A stretch of DNA of 64,000 nt from Molanna angustata (lineage: Eukaryota > Arthropoda > Insecta > Trichoptera > Molannidae), in assembly GCA_963576475.1 (NCBI GenBank), contig OY754969.1:25130318-25194317 (forward strand), written 5' to 3'. This document shows, one piece after another, positions 33,666-45,396 of this stretch; position 1 is the stretch's first letter; each line of letters opens with the position of its first letter. Made by a program: the position numbers and the translations under genes. The notes beneath the pieces were generated by a model, which searched no databases, was not told the origin of the DNA, and worked only from the letters and a program-made list of their open reading frames with translations.

Positions 33666-35544
33666 ATACGTAAGTCTCTTTACCTTACCTTAACCCTCTA
33701 ATTGCATTGTAGATGAACCTTTTAGAAGTGGTTTTATTCAAAATTGCTTCTTGAACATCAAAAATTTTCCTACAATTTCACGTTTTAATTAATCACACAC
33801 CCAATTAAGGCAAATATGATGTTTATTGTTTTACAAATCGAGACAGAAGATGCTGCAAAATAATGAGTACTAACCGGAAATACAGTCCAGTACTTTTATC
33901 TCAGGAATTCGGAATCTGAGTTACGATAAGAGAGACAAACTTTTAGTTTTGGGCAATATATGTATGCACAAGAGTTTTTGTGTTTTTCATAACCGCTATT
34001 TGATTTGATCAATTTTACAAAGAAAAATAATAACAATACTGATTTATTTAAAAAAAACGAATATTTTAAAATATTTACTCGGCTCGACCACACAAAACCA
34101 ATAGCAACATAATATAATCATTTTTTAGTTTTCGATTTCAAAAAGTAATTGGCTACCTCTGATAAATCGGTCGCTCTTCGATATTTCCACTTTATAAAGC
34201 ATCCATTCATTGTTCCCAAGGAGGTCCAGCAATATCATATTTTGCTGATCTAAGGGATGTTTCTTTTATTCCAATTTAATAAAAATAAAAACAGATCGAG
34301 CAAAAAATATACTGAGGATATTATAACACTTTGATTATTAAGTTCCTCCGAGAAGGTTTTTCTAAACCATACAATGTTTTATTTGTGGTCTGTTATTTAT
34401 TTTTCTTCATTTCATCTTAACTATTATGTGATATGAAAAAAATATATGATGATATGATTAATTCAGTTTGTTTGATAGTGCAAGGTGTAAAATCAAATTA
34501 TACATATTTTTCCATAACAGTATTATCGACTCCATTGTCATATCATATACATAATTTGTAGATCTTACTTAACTGTTATTTTATGTTTGCATGTGACGGG
34601 AATGAAAGGAAATAAAAAGGGTGGAGATAGGGGATTAAATAAATACTGACGAAATAATATAAAAACAAAATATTAAAATAGAAAAATACACACACAAAAA
34701 GAAAAAAAACACATATATGAAGACAGTAACAATAAATAGCTAGGTGTATATAAAAAAAACGAAATATTACAAAATGGTACAAGTCTAAAACAAAATATTC
34801 CTGTTCGTAAAAATAACCTCATTATAACGAAAGATGTATAGATCGACCTTAATTGTATATATATTGAGGGATACCTACACATTTTATACCAACTCAAGAT
34901 GGTCTAAAAATATACCCCCAAAATCTTTAATTGTAATTTATGAAAGCGGCCTTATTTTAAGATTCGAATATCTAATAATACCGAGAATATCTAAAAATAC
35001 CGAGAGCTTCCATAAATATACCGAACAAATAAGGTTTTTATTTTTAAACTTTAATATTATAAAACGTACATAAACAGTCTCATTTGTTTAAGAAATCAAA
35101 TAAAATAAATAAAACAAATGTTATAAAGGACGACACAGAAATAAAAAAAAGAATCTTCTGATTTGATAGTCCAGCATACGAAAAAGGAAATTATAAGTTA
35201 CCTACCTATATCTCTTTAAATGCATCAAATTCAATATTTTTTACAGTTTCTCTAAAGTTTTTTTAGTTAATGGAATATTCATTCTTAACATCCTATCTTT
35301 TAAATATTATGTATGTATTGTTTTTCTTTCCAACACTCAGATTCGAATTCAATACTTTATTGACAAGCTCACTAAATTCATATTGAAATCGTTTTTTTCG
35401 AGTAAGTAAATTATGTATTTAATGTAGTGACAAATTAAGCTTTGATTATCAACACAATATTTTATAAGCAAAACTAGGGAATATATTTTTATTAGTATAT
35501 TTATTTTATTAATATATTTGATATTAATATATCGTTAACACAAC
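33666..35544. other. AT-rich presumed intron, no gene seen
   Basis: Short frames (33896-34093, 34576-34897, 34834-35073) are rich in F, Y, I and K as expected from AT-rich noise. Confidence 0.5.
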
Positions 35545-35745
35545 AGCCAACAATTACATCTCACAAAGTTCAGCAATATGGTTCACCACTCATTCTGAAT
35601 GAAGTGTATTTTTAGGTGAGACGACACTGGTGTGTGGGTATACACGAATGTGTTGTACTAGATTTTATTATGTGGTGCACTCCCGAATTCCTGCCGCTGG
35701 TTATCCTACATTGTCATATATGCCGTGATGGTATGAATGAGTGAA
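35545..35745 (+). repeat. Interspersed repeat family E
   Basis: 'Cagccaacaattacatctcacaaag', 'attctgaatgaagtg', 'ttaggtgagacgacactggtgtgtgggtatacacg', 'gctggttatcctacattg', 'gccgtgatggtatgaatgag' and a GAAT-repeat tail. Confidence 0.7.
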
Positions 35746-35827
35746 TGAATGAATATGAATATATCATTATTTTGACAGTAGTATATTAATAAACTATGGA
35801 TGGTGTAATTTCCATCTATTTTCTTCT

Positions 35828-36331
35828 TCTTCTTCTTCGATGGCGCTACAGCCCAAATCGAGCCTTGGCCTCCGCTAACTTTCGCCTCCATCCAATCCTG
35901 TCCTCTGCTGCCACTTTCCAGCTCCTCTCTTGGAGAAACTGAGCCGCATCCTTTCTGACCTCATCTTCCCTCCGCAGCATTGATCTTCCTACCCTTCTTC
36001 TCCCACCTGGGTGTCCAGTCATGATTCGTTTCGGCACCCGTGAGGTTGGCATTCGTTGTACATGTACAGCCCATCTCAGCCTAAGTAAATTCATGTGCGT
36101 TGAGATACTTGGGGTCTGGTATATGTTGTACAACTCATCGTTGCGTCCAATGCGCCATTCATCGCCATCCTTCACGGGGCCGCATATTCTACGCAGTACC
36201 TTTCTTTCAAAAGTGTCCACCGTTTCAGACATCTTCGCCGTTATGGTTAATGTCTCGCATCCATATGCCAACACTGTTCTGACTATGGTCTTGTAGAGTG
36301 TGACTTTTGTTTCACGTCCATATGCCAACAC
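35828..36331 (-). pseudogene. RTE-like LINE, 5'-truncated C-terminal part
   Basis: Minus-strand frame of 161 codons: LYKTIVRTVLAYGCETLTIT, FERKVLRRICGPVKDGDEWR, LYNIYQ, RLRWAVHVQRMPTSRVPKRI, GGRRRVGRSMLRREDEVRKD, AAEDRIGWRRKLAEAKARFGL. Order and motifs match RTE-type LINE proteins after motif C. After the stop comes the short 3' end and, on the genomic left, a (TTC)n/T-rich run representing its tail. Uninterrupted within this stretch but without endonuclease or catalytic motifs. Confidence 0.87.
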
Positions 36332-37335
36332 TGTCCATCTATTTTAGTCATCTTGAATACCGTGAAAGGTTTATTTTGTATATGCATCTGTTCAAATAGG
36401 AGTTAAAAGATTAATTGTATTGATTAAATTGGTATAACCTCAAAGTATATTTTTGTTTGATATAGGTGTTGCAGTTGTAAGTATACTTTTAGACTGCATG
36501 TATGTAAGTCATAAAGTTTTGTTGTCGTACTGAGTTTTTCTAGCATGGATGGGTAAGTGTATTGTAGAAAACATCAGGTGATGGGTCTTAAAGATGGAAG
36601 GTAGTGGACTGTATTATAAACGATCTCACCGATGCTTCTTTATTCCTGATTCACTGATTATTTTTTCTGTGCACACATCCACACGCAGTGGTCTTCAAAC
36701 ATGTACTGATCCTTTTTTAACTTGACACTTATTGTCACCCAAAATTATTTTGACAAGTGACAATTGTCAAATACATCGGTGAGGGGACAATGGTAAGGAA
36801 AGGATTCAAAGGAAATATGCTTCTACATGTTTCTTTCGTTGGAAATCGAGAAGAAGAGATATGACTAAGATGTGAGAAAGAAAATGTGAAAACCGATGTG
36901 GAGCAATAAATATAAATTCGTTACTCGTGACTTTCATTGTCGCATAAAAATAAGGAATTTGTCATAAAGTGAAACTCAATTCTATTCTGTACCGATCGAA
37001 TTTTAATATATTACCTAACATTCTTTTTCATCATTTTTTCCTCTTAAAACTCAATTATTTTATTTCAATTAAAGTGAACCACAAAAGAGTACAACAAAAG
37101 TCTTAAATCCGATTAGATGGGTATTAAAAAGCGTAGTTTTGTATCAATCCAGTGAACCCAAATTCATAATTCATTCGCTTTGAAATTTTTATATAAACAT
37201 TTTAATAAGCTCATAGACGCGATAGAAGAAAAAATTATAATTATTCATTCTATTGTTTTGAATAATTAATTAAAACTCTACGCTGCTTGTGTTAATGGAA
37301 GAGATTCACCGAGAAAAATATATGAATTTTAAAAT
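36332..37335. other. AT-rich presumed intron, no gene seen
   Basis: No coding pattern or shared repeat recognised. Confidence 0.45.
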
Positions 37336-37614
37336 CAGGGGAGGCAAATCCAGTCAAACGGTGAAATCAAAACCATTATCTTATGATCACCCATATCATG
37401 GATTTAATTATCACATGGAGTTCTTAAATATCTTGAGATATTACAGAACTCCATATATGAGAATTAGGTAGGTATATCTTGATTTTGAATTCATCATATA
37501 GAGTTTTATAATATCTTAAGATATTATACAACTTCATAATATATGAAAATTATATCTATGCAATAGATAATTATAAGGGTTTTGATTTCACCGTTTGACC
37601 GGACTAGCCCCCTG
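37336..37614. mobile_element. MITE family M, longest copy (279 bp)
   Basis: Ends CAGGGGAGGCAAATCC... and ...GGACTAGCCCCCTG, with extended inner TIR 'cggtgaaatcaaaacc'/'ggttttgatttcaccg'. The interior has two hairpins in a row, one built on ATGGAGTTCTT/AGAACTCCAT and one on the 16-base palindrome AATATCTTAAGATATT. CAGGGG termini recall hAT-type ends but no 8-bp target duplication is evident. Confidence 0.8.
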
Positions 37615-38630
37615 AACTCCATTTCAAAAAATTGACTTTCTTTCCTTTAAATAAATCTTTTCTCTATATAATTTGATTCTCTCGGTGTGTTTATCAAACA
37701 AACACAAAGAACACATAGAATAATAATAATATGTAAAACTATAGAATACTTATTCCCATACAATACCTGGATGAAAAAGTGAAGCCGTTTAATTGGTCGG
37801 CTCGTGTCAATATATGTATGACTCTGCTGGGAGACATTGTTCGTATAGTACTACTCGTTATGACTGCGTAAATAATTTTGCAAACAGTTAAAAAAATCCC
37901 TAGTTGGAGAATGTATCACGCAGACGGCCAAATGATTACTGAATGCTCATTGCAAAATGTTGACCAAATTAGTCAACATAAGAGTATTCTATACTTTTAT
38001 TATTATATGCTGGTACATAAGTATAGGTATTTGATATTTTTAATCGTAATAATTAATTTTCTAGAGAATATCTCGATATACGTAACACGACAGCAAGGTT
38101 ATATCATGCGGTGCTGTAATGTTATGTAAGCGGAGGTATTCGTTATTCAATGGATGCATCAAACATGTAATATTGCTTTCCTATAAAGTATTCAACTTCA
38201 ACGTGTACCAATATTGACTAAATTCACACTGCAATGCAGAACCGCGTTTCTATCATAAATTCGTTTTAGGTATCAGAGTTTGTGGTATACATAGCCAATG
38301 TGAACAGCATTGGGCCCATAGTAGGCTTGATATTACATATTGATGTGTCCCTACGCAATCTCATCCCCTTGATACATAACCTTCTGTGTGTTTTACCGCA
38401 TATCGGATTATGGTCAGTATGCACTGACAGATTCAAAGTTTATCCAAATTACATACGACATCGATGTCGAAATAATTTTGTGTTTCGAACACTTCATAAT
38501 ATCAACGCTGTCCTATATTGATATTTTGAAACATAGCAAAATAATTTAAAACAAATCTATTCGATTGAACAATATTAGTATAACTATGGAATCTTAATTA
38601 TATTCATTTAATTTTTGTTAATCAATATTG
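37615..38630. other. AT-rich presumed intron, no gene seen
   Basis: A 79-codon plus-strand frame at 38282-38521 has no recognisable features. Confidence 0.4.
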
Positions 38631-38731
38631 TCGGCCGTCGTAGCTCAGTTGATTAGATGACTATTGAGCAAAAGGTCCCGGGTTCAACTGCCGGTTGAGA
38701 CCCGGTTGTCTGGATCTGTGTGACTGTGAGA
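38631..38731 (+). repeat. SINE-A head
   Basis: 'GGCCGTCGTAGCTCAGTTGA' (A box) and 'GGTCCCGGGTTCAACTGCC' (B box), followed by 'gtctggatctgtgtgactgtgag', the start of the SINE-A body. The body stops at 38731 and a HINE 5' end begins on the next base. Confidence 0.8.
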
Positions 38732-38865
38732 CCAACTGTTCGAGATTTGTTCAAGAGAATTTAATTCTCTTATTGAATCTACAGTATTGAACCAAGATGC
38801 GTGTATGTAAGGAACATTTTGTATGGTGTAGAGGGCTTTTTTCTTTTTTAATGGCCAACATCATC
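38732..38865 (+). mobile_element. HINE-like element, 5' end fragment
   Basis: 'CCAACTGTTCGAGATTTGTT', then hairpin AAGAGAAT-tta-ATTCTCTT, then 'aacattttgtatgg' as in the copies at 18593 and 59078. No microsatellite or 3' end follows. Confidence 0.65.
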
Positions 38866-39390
38866 AATTCCATTTTTCTTTGTACTATTCGCAAATAATA
38901 AAGTTTGGTCATAGGTTCCATGACATGTTTAAATCAACAAAGTTTAAAAGGTTTAAAACAGAGTATAAAAGGCGACTTAGTATATCGCAGTTTTAGTATC
39001 AACGGAACTTTTAATTTAAGAGGGCAAATAAACTTAAACACCCCAATTTGAAATCTTATTTCTCAAATATGTTAAATAGTGTGCTTCAAAAAAATAGTGC
39101 CATAAGTATTTTCAACATTTCTCTAGAGAAATTTTGTCACACAATTTTAAAATAAAACCTAAATTCCCCTAAAAATATCCTTTTATACGGCATTTTTTTA
39201 ACTACTCTATATATATATATATATTTGTCGTAGAGAAATAAATATTTTATCTACCAAGCGGATGCATAAAATCAAAGACAATGTTCATAAATTGCAAAAA
39301 AAGAATTATAAATTTTCTGTTTCCGATAATTCATTATATAATTATAAATTTATTATTATATTTAACTAGATTTAATATTATACTAGATTT
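38866..39390. other. AT-rich sequence, no gene seen
   Basis: Includes a short (TA) run near 39210. Confidence 0.4.
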
Positions 39391-39722
<332 letters not shown>

Positions 39723-40197
39723 ACATTTATTGAGGCGAAAAGAATTTTCATACAAATACAAGAGAAATATATCTAGAAATGAAAAGAAAAACAACTTTTC
39801 CGACTCAAAAGGACCATCCTCAGCCCTGTTGTAGGAACACAAGCCCCCCAGCAGCTGATTTTCAGCATGGTTCTATTGATTATATATTATAATACAAGGT
39901 CTTCTTTATTTATATGCAGATAAATATAAATACAAAAAATGCTCCAAAAATACACATATATAAATATACACACATACATAAATATACATACACGCACATA
40001 CATATATACACACATTTATTTATACACATTTATTTATATTTTAAGTGGAAATTATTCAATTATAGTAGCTCATAGCATTGGCACTTTCAGTAAATTACGA
40101 TATGCTATGCCTTGGAGAGATCTTATTTCAACAAACGTCTCATTATAAATTATATATTTTTTTCATTTGTACACAGTCTCAGATTTCTTATTCTTTA
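39723..40197. other. AT-rich sequence, no gene seen
   Basis: Contains a TA/CA-rich run ('acacacatacataaatatac') near 39950-40035. No coding pattern. Confidence 0.4.
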
Positions 40198-40288
40198 CTA
40201 GCTGAGAAGCTTCGCTTCGCTCAGCTTCTAAGCTAGGGCTTGCAGCCGGCTTTTACCGCTGCGCGGTAAATGACCGCCTCCGGCGGTC
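40198..40288. repeat. Three GC-rich hairpins in series
   Basis: CTAGCT-GAGAAGCT...AGCTTCT-AAGCTAG; TACCGC-tgc-GCGGTA; GACCGCC-tcc-GGCGGTC. Much more GC-rich than the surroundings and leading straight into a minisatellite. Confidence 0.7.
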
Positions 40289-40520
40289 GATGGTACTGAG
40301 GGGTCTGAAGGTACTGAACGGTCTGAAGGTACTGAACGATTTGAAGGTACTGAGGGGTCTGAAGTTACTAAAATGTCTCAAGGGAGGAAATGAAGAGGGG
40401 TATGAGGCATTGATGGAACGGGAGGTACAAAAGGACCTGAAGAGACGGGAGACACTGAAGAGACGGGTGGCACTTAGGGACAGGAGGCATTGAAAGACGG
40501 GAGGCTCCGAAGGGACGGGA
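40289..40520. repeat. 18-bp GA-rich minisatellite
   Basis: Unit near 'ggtactgaacggtctgaa', starting regular and degrading to the right ('agacgggagacactgaag'). Open frames on both strands across it (STFRPF/STFRPL repeats on the minus strand) arise from the repetition. Confidence 0.7.
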
Positions 40521-41619
40521 GACACTGAGGGACCATTTTTAATTATACAGGCAATACGAAGATTGCTGAGTTTCATCTAAATCAAACGCCTATAATCCGC
40601 AAAGTGGTTAAAAAGGTTGCAAACCCTATTGTAGAAGTCAAACGAAGCTTCTCTTTTAGTTTCTTAATTTGCGTTTCACAAACCATGACACGGAGCAAGC
40701 TTTATTTTTCGCTGCTGTGTTTGTCGCCTCCGCACAAAAACGTTATTCTTATAAAATATTAATTTACAAAATAATAAATTGTTTAATTTAAGAAAGATTG
40801 ATATTTTAAACTCCTTGTAAATAAGCATGTAATAAATATTAATATTTTTTCGTACAACTCTCCAATAATAATTAGTACTTTAAATCCTGGCAACACCGTG
40901 GTTGACATTTGACTTGACATTTGACAAATGACCGATAAATTATGTTTGCAAACTCAACATGTAGTCTAAATCTAAACGATATTACTTAAATGTTTACTCG
41001 ATCATCTATTGTGTGTTATGTGTATTTAGATTGTATAATTTTTTATGCTTAAATAAGGATATTCGCCTTTTCAGTTAATTTAGCAAGCATTCGCAGACTC
41101 TTATTTTAACTGCAGATATTAAAGCGGTACTATAGTTTGGTTATGGACATTTTATATTTAATTCACCAGAATTTGATGTATTTCAGATTAGCATTACAGT
41201 AGCGAGATGTATTCTAAGTGCAATTTTTTTAATACTATAATTTATTTTGCCAACTGTAACCACTAAAATATAAAATCATGTATGTTCTCTTCGGTGATAA
41301 TTTATTTTTCTTGTTTATGTTTACCTCCGTTTCACGATGAAACTTTATCTGTTACAGAAACATATTATATTATTATGTTATATTTTTCAACTTGCAACTG
41401 ACAGTATAGCCAATCAGCGGAGACTTCTAATTGGCTGTTAAATTATTATATTAGATGTAATATATATGCTGTTAGTCTTCCAAAAATTTATAAACAAATA
41501 AATATAATAATTTTAGTCTAAATTTAATACTTAAACTTTGTCGTATGTTTGTTGAATAACAAATGAGAACGTATGAGGCCGACTTAAAAATTATTTACCA
41601 GTTAAGACTAAAATCATTC
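40521..41619. other. AT-rich presumed intron, no gene seen
   Basis: No coding pattern or shared repeat recognised. Confidence 0.45.
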
Positions 41620-41956
41620 TAACGCGACGTCCTACGTAGGCGATTCAAGGCGAACGCGAAGTGGTGCGAAAATAACAAACAGTCGGTAACTATTGAAGTG
41701 TCCTGCGTTACCGACCACGAGTAGGGTACGGTGTGACATGGCACGATGCGAAGCGAACGCGATCAATTGGTTTGATATTTTCGCGCGAATTGGAAGCGGT
41801 GCCATAGTTTTTTTTTGTAAAGTATAATGTCAGAAGCACGATTCGCGTGTCCGTAGGACAGAGCCGCAGCGTCGCACCGCATCGCTTTGAATTCGCATGT
41901 ATCCGTTCGGATCGCTTCGCATTCGCTTTGAATCGCCTACGTAGGATGTCGCGTAA
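41620..41956. mobile_element. PIF/Harbinger-like MITE
   Basis: Element 41623-41953 (331 bp) has inverted ends CGCGACGTCCTACGTAGGCG and its complement, about 29 bases with two mismatches (CGCGACRTCCTACGTAGGCGATTCAA). TAA lies on both sides (41620-41622, 41954-41956), the target duplication made by PIF/Harbinger transposases. Interior is unusually rich in CpG and 'ttcgc/gcgaa' motifs. No transposase. Confidence 0.85.
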
Positions 41957-42459
41957 CTCAACAACACATGCTACCATTACTTGACTACGCTGACGTTGCC
42001 TACGCTGAGATTCAACTGAAGATCAACTTAACAAACTCGAACGGTTACAAAATGTCTGCATTCGATACGTGTTTGGACTCAGGAAGTTCGACCACATGTC
42101 CGAGAGCAGGCAACGACTGAACTGGTTAAAGATCCGTCACCGAAGAGATTCCCGTGTTCTTTCCCTTTATATATTTTATATTTTTAATACTATAAAAGTC
42201 TTTAATTATTATTATTATTAGGTGATGTATGTATGTCGAGTATCGAGACGACAATGCGTATATGTCAGAATAGGAAAATGTGTTCAATTCAATATGGTTA
42301 TATAGTTTTTATAGTTTGATTCAAGTTTTTTCAATTAAGTTTTTGACAAAGATATACATTGTTAGAGATATGGAGAAAACTTACCACGTTAATAAGTTTT
42401 GTTGAATTTGATAGTAATATATTTTTATCGGATACCTACCTGGATATTAACAAAACACG

Positions 42460-42710
42460 ATGAAAACAGAGTGGATGCCTTTGAAAGAAAAATCTTATGC
42501 AGAATATACCTATGTACCTATTAACGACTGTCAAACATGGCGTAAAAGATATATATCACCGAGCTTTATGATCTTTACCAGGACATCAGCATAGTCATGA
42601 GCCATGGGGCAGCAGAACTCGAAGGTGGCAGCCGACGATAGAACAGTATGGAGTAGATTCTTGGACACAGATAGGACCCATCAAGAGTTATGACGCTAAG
42701 AATAATGATG
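42460..42710 (+). pseudogene. RTE-like LINE fragment
   Basis: Plus-strand reading: ENRVDAFERKILCRIY, then DCQTWRKRY in another frame, 'ELYDLYQDIS', and at the end VWSRFLDTDRTHQEL. 'FERK-L-RIY----D---WR-R----L--LY' is the RTE pattern also seen at 35828 (FERKVLRRICGP...DEWRIGRNDELYNIY). Several frameshifts. Confidence 0.65.
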
Positions 42711-42841
42711 ATGATATTTTTATGTGAATAAAGTAATTGATTGTTGGCAATTATTTAATTTTATTTTCTTAAATTTGTCTTCATAAATTTGAAAGTAAAA
42801 TAATTTGTTAATTAAATGAAACATACAGAAATGTTTTGAAA

Positions 42842-43220
42842 ATATAGATTTCTTCTTCCTTGCCTCTTCCCAGTTCATCTGGAGCGGCCCTTCTGGTATG
42901 ACCTTTCCTTTCTTGCCCTTCGGAGACCTTTCCATCTTGCGTCATTTCTCTGGTTAGTTGCTCCTCCCTCAACTCCTTAATATTTGTCCACCAGGTGGCC
43001 TATGTACGGCCTCTATTTCTGGACTGAGTGCGATATCCTGTGTGAGTTTAACTATATGATCCTCATTTCGTCTGGTAATGTGTCCGTACCATCGGTGTCT
43101 GGCCTTTAGTTTCTCCGGAATAGAGGCGACTCCAAAACTACCTCGGACGTATTCATTTCTAATTCGATCCTCCTTTGTAACACATCTAACTCTATCCCCT
43201 TTGAAGGGGTCTCTCATAAT
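42842..43220 (-). pseudogene. RTE-like LINE, C-terminal fragment
   Basis: Minus-strand reading: VRCVTKEDRIRNEYVRGSFG, KLKARHRWYGHITRRNEDHI, then a broken GRP-like region and NWEEARKKK. 'RIRNEYVRGS-GV--I--K----R--WYGH--RR-E' is a common LINE tail, a different family from that at 35828. Confidence 0.7.
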
Positions 43221-43254
43221 TCTTTAGTGGTTCCTAAAAATTTCATTTGAAAGC

Positions 43255-43725
43255 AAGCATTACATACATACCATCACGCCATGTCCCTCGCGGGGTAGGC
43301 AGAGAGAACCAAACGCTACTTATTTCTATCTTGACACACATCGCCTCGTCGACATTCATACATTGTCCTATACATATTCATTTGTTGTTCATGCTTCTGA
43401 CATCTCCGCCTTTCAAAACAGCGTTCCCATGGATATGCCATCCCTTACTTGGGCGACCCCGACCTCATTCGATTCCTGTCCGCAATGTATATTTTCTTTG
43501 TCAGGCGTTCCTCATTCATTCTGCCCATGTGGCTAAACCATCTCAATGTGTTCACTTTAATTCTATTAATGACATCTTTCTTTATCTTACATTCTTTCCT
43601 TATGTCCTCATTTCTGACCCTCTCATACATCGTCCTATTATATCTTCTAACATGACTTTTAAAATACTTAATTCTATAATGACATGCATTTATAGAATTA
43701 CCTGTCAATAATGTATAAAGAGGCT
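43255..43725 (-). pseudogene. RTE-like LINE, C-terminal part with 3' tail
   Basis: Minus-strand reading: YERVRNEDIRKECKIKKDVI, NTLRWFSHMGRMNEERLTKK, IYIADRNRMRSGSPK, then further left the tail also found at 22272 and 51110 ('gtcgacgaggcgatgtgtgtcaagatag', 'tctctgcctaccccgcgaggga'), ending in ATGT repeats. 'ERVRNEDIRKEC---DV--RI----LRWF-H-GRMNE-RLTK-IY-AD' is a well-known lepidopteran LINE tail. Truncated and frameshifted. Confidence 0.8.
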
Positions 43726-44055
43726 CTGGAGGATATCTATTGCAGGTATGTGTACTATTCCATTGTTACAACACATTCCTGGGTTTTCTCCCTTCCATTT
43801 CAAATCACCACAATATGTACAAATTATAGACATTCTACCAAAAGTTGATACTGGCTCAGAAATAAATTGCAACTATAGGTTAATATCTATATTGCAACTA
43901 TAGGAAAAAGCAGAATTTTCCTTTTGTCTCCATGATTCATGTTTCAATGTCACTTCTGTTATTTTACATACAAAAAAAATAGTGTTTGGCGATATTGTTA
44001 AGCGTTTTCAATTTGACTCAGGGGCCTTATGACTTGAAGACTTAGAGGCTGTTTT
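43726..44055. other. Unique AT-rich sequence, no gene seen
   Basis: No coding pattern recognised. Confidence 0.4.
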
Positions 44056-45110
44056 TCCAACTGTCGATTTGTTCAGGAGAACTTTGTTCTCTTAACATAT
44101 CGACAATGTATCAAGCCAGAATACGCGAGAATTGTATGGAGAGGTCTACTTTTTTCATGGATTTTCCAACTTTGAAGTCAAAAAACACCAACTTAGAGGC
44201 TTCGCAGCATATATGTTCCATACACGGATTTACTCAGAATTCGGAGTAGAACATTTCGTGTGTCTGTGTGTGTGTGTGTCTGTGTGTGTGTCTGTGTGTG
44301 TGTGTGTCTGTGTGTGTGTCTGTGTGTGTGTCTGTGTGTCCGTCCCCCCCTTATAACTTTTGATCCGCTCAATTTACAGAGCCTAAAATTTCAGAATATA
44401 TAAACAGTTACAGGCCTACAAAACTTTTATACTCGGAATTTTGAATTTTTGTTTCAGTCAGGGGTTATCAACTTTTGAATTTTTATTTTATTTTTCCATA
44501 TATCTCAGAAACCATAAACGGTAGAACGCTGAAAATTGGTACAAACATAGACAAATACAAAATCTCAAATTAATTTTTTTAAAAAAATTCCAGGGTTTCT
44601 CAAAAATTTTTTATTAAGAAAAATATTTTTTTTATGATAAATTTATGAGTTTAACTGCCTATATTTCCAAAACTTTTACAATTATCGAAAAAAGCCGAAA
44701 CACCCCAACTAGATAATTTAATTTTCTATAAAAAATATTAACATTGTAGCAGAAGATCTCAATTTTTTTTTAACAATTTTTTTAAAAATTGAATTTAGTG
44801 ACGACATCGCTTCATACATTTTGTATGGCAGTCGCCTATACACAATATGTAAGAAGACTTAATAGTTTGATACTTCATCTCCAAACATACATACATACCA
44901 TCATGCTATTTGCATATTCTGGGTAGGAAAAAGGATCTTCCTCCATACTATCCTATCTTGACATACATACCTACATATGTTGTATAGAAAACAAAATATC
45001 TGAAAATATTCAATAATTTGTTTCTATGGGTTTATAGTTTGGTACATATTCTTCAACTATACATACTATCGCTATCGACAGTTGGATCTCATGTGTTACA
45101 TGCAACTAGT
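44056..45110 (+). mobile_element. HINE/DINE-like rolling-circle element, copy 2
   Basis: Complete ends: TCCAACTGTCGA at the left, hairpin GAGAAC-ttt-GTTCTC, GT/CTGTGT microsatellite at about 44259-44340, conserved body, TCGACAGTTGG, hairpin CATGT-gtt-ACATG and terminal CTAGT. The body is almost the same as the inverted copies at 51762 and 52824. The 74-codon frame over the left part reads into the microsatellite (CVCVSV...) and is not a gene. Confidence 0.8.
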
Positions 45111-45396
45111 ATAATTTTAATGCTGCTAAGATGGCGCATTCAAGTGCAGTAATTTCTATTTCTTCAACGTCTTGCATATTCATCTGATCTATTGTCATTA
45201 AATTATCACGACTCCCTACCTCTATCCAATTACTTGAAGACTGAAAATCTGTACTTCCTCTTTCTTGCTGCAGAAATTGTAATACCCTATACGCCGTCAT
45301 TCGTAATCTACTGGCTTCACATCTCCTTTCTTGCTGTTCTTTAGATTCGTTTGCCCTAAGTGCAACCATTCGCAACATGTTATTTTCATGTGCCAT
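45106..45396 (-). pseudogene. Possible Helitron helicase N-terminal-like fragment
   Basis: A 96-codon minus-strand frame with RMVALRANESKEQQERRCEA, SRLRMTAYRVLQFLQQERGS and a C-terminal VEEIEITALECAILAALKLY. Charged 'R---A-E--EQ-E-R-EA-R-R' repeats are seen in N-terminal parts of insect Helitron-type helicase proteins. The match is one of style, not of a catalytic motif. The frame ends exactly at the 3' end of HINE copy 2, in opposite orientation. Confidence 0.35.

Noticed and set aside
36021..36296. Plus-strand frames over 36021-36296
   Set aside because: Antisense shadows of the RTE relic on the minus strand.
44132..44356. Frame MYGEVYFFHGF..., also at 52469 and 53436
   Set aside because: It lies in HINE copies and runs into the GT microsatellite; its recurrence reflects the repeat, not a gene family.
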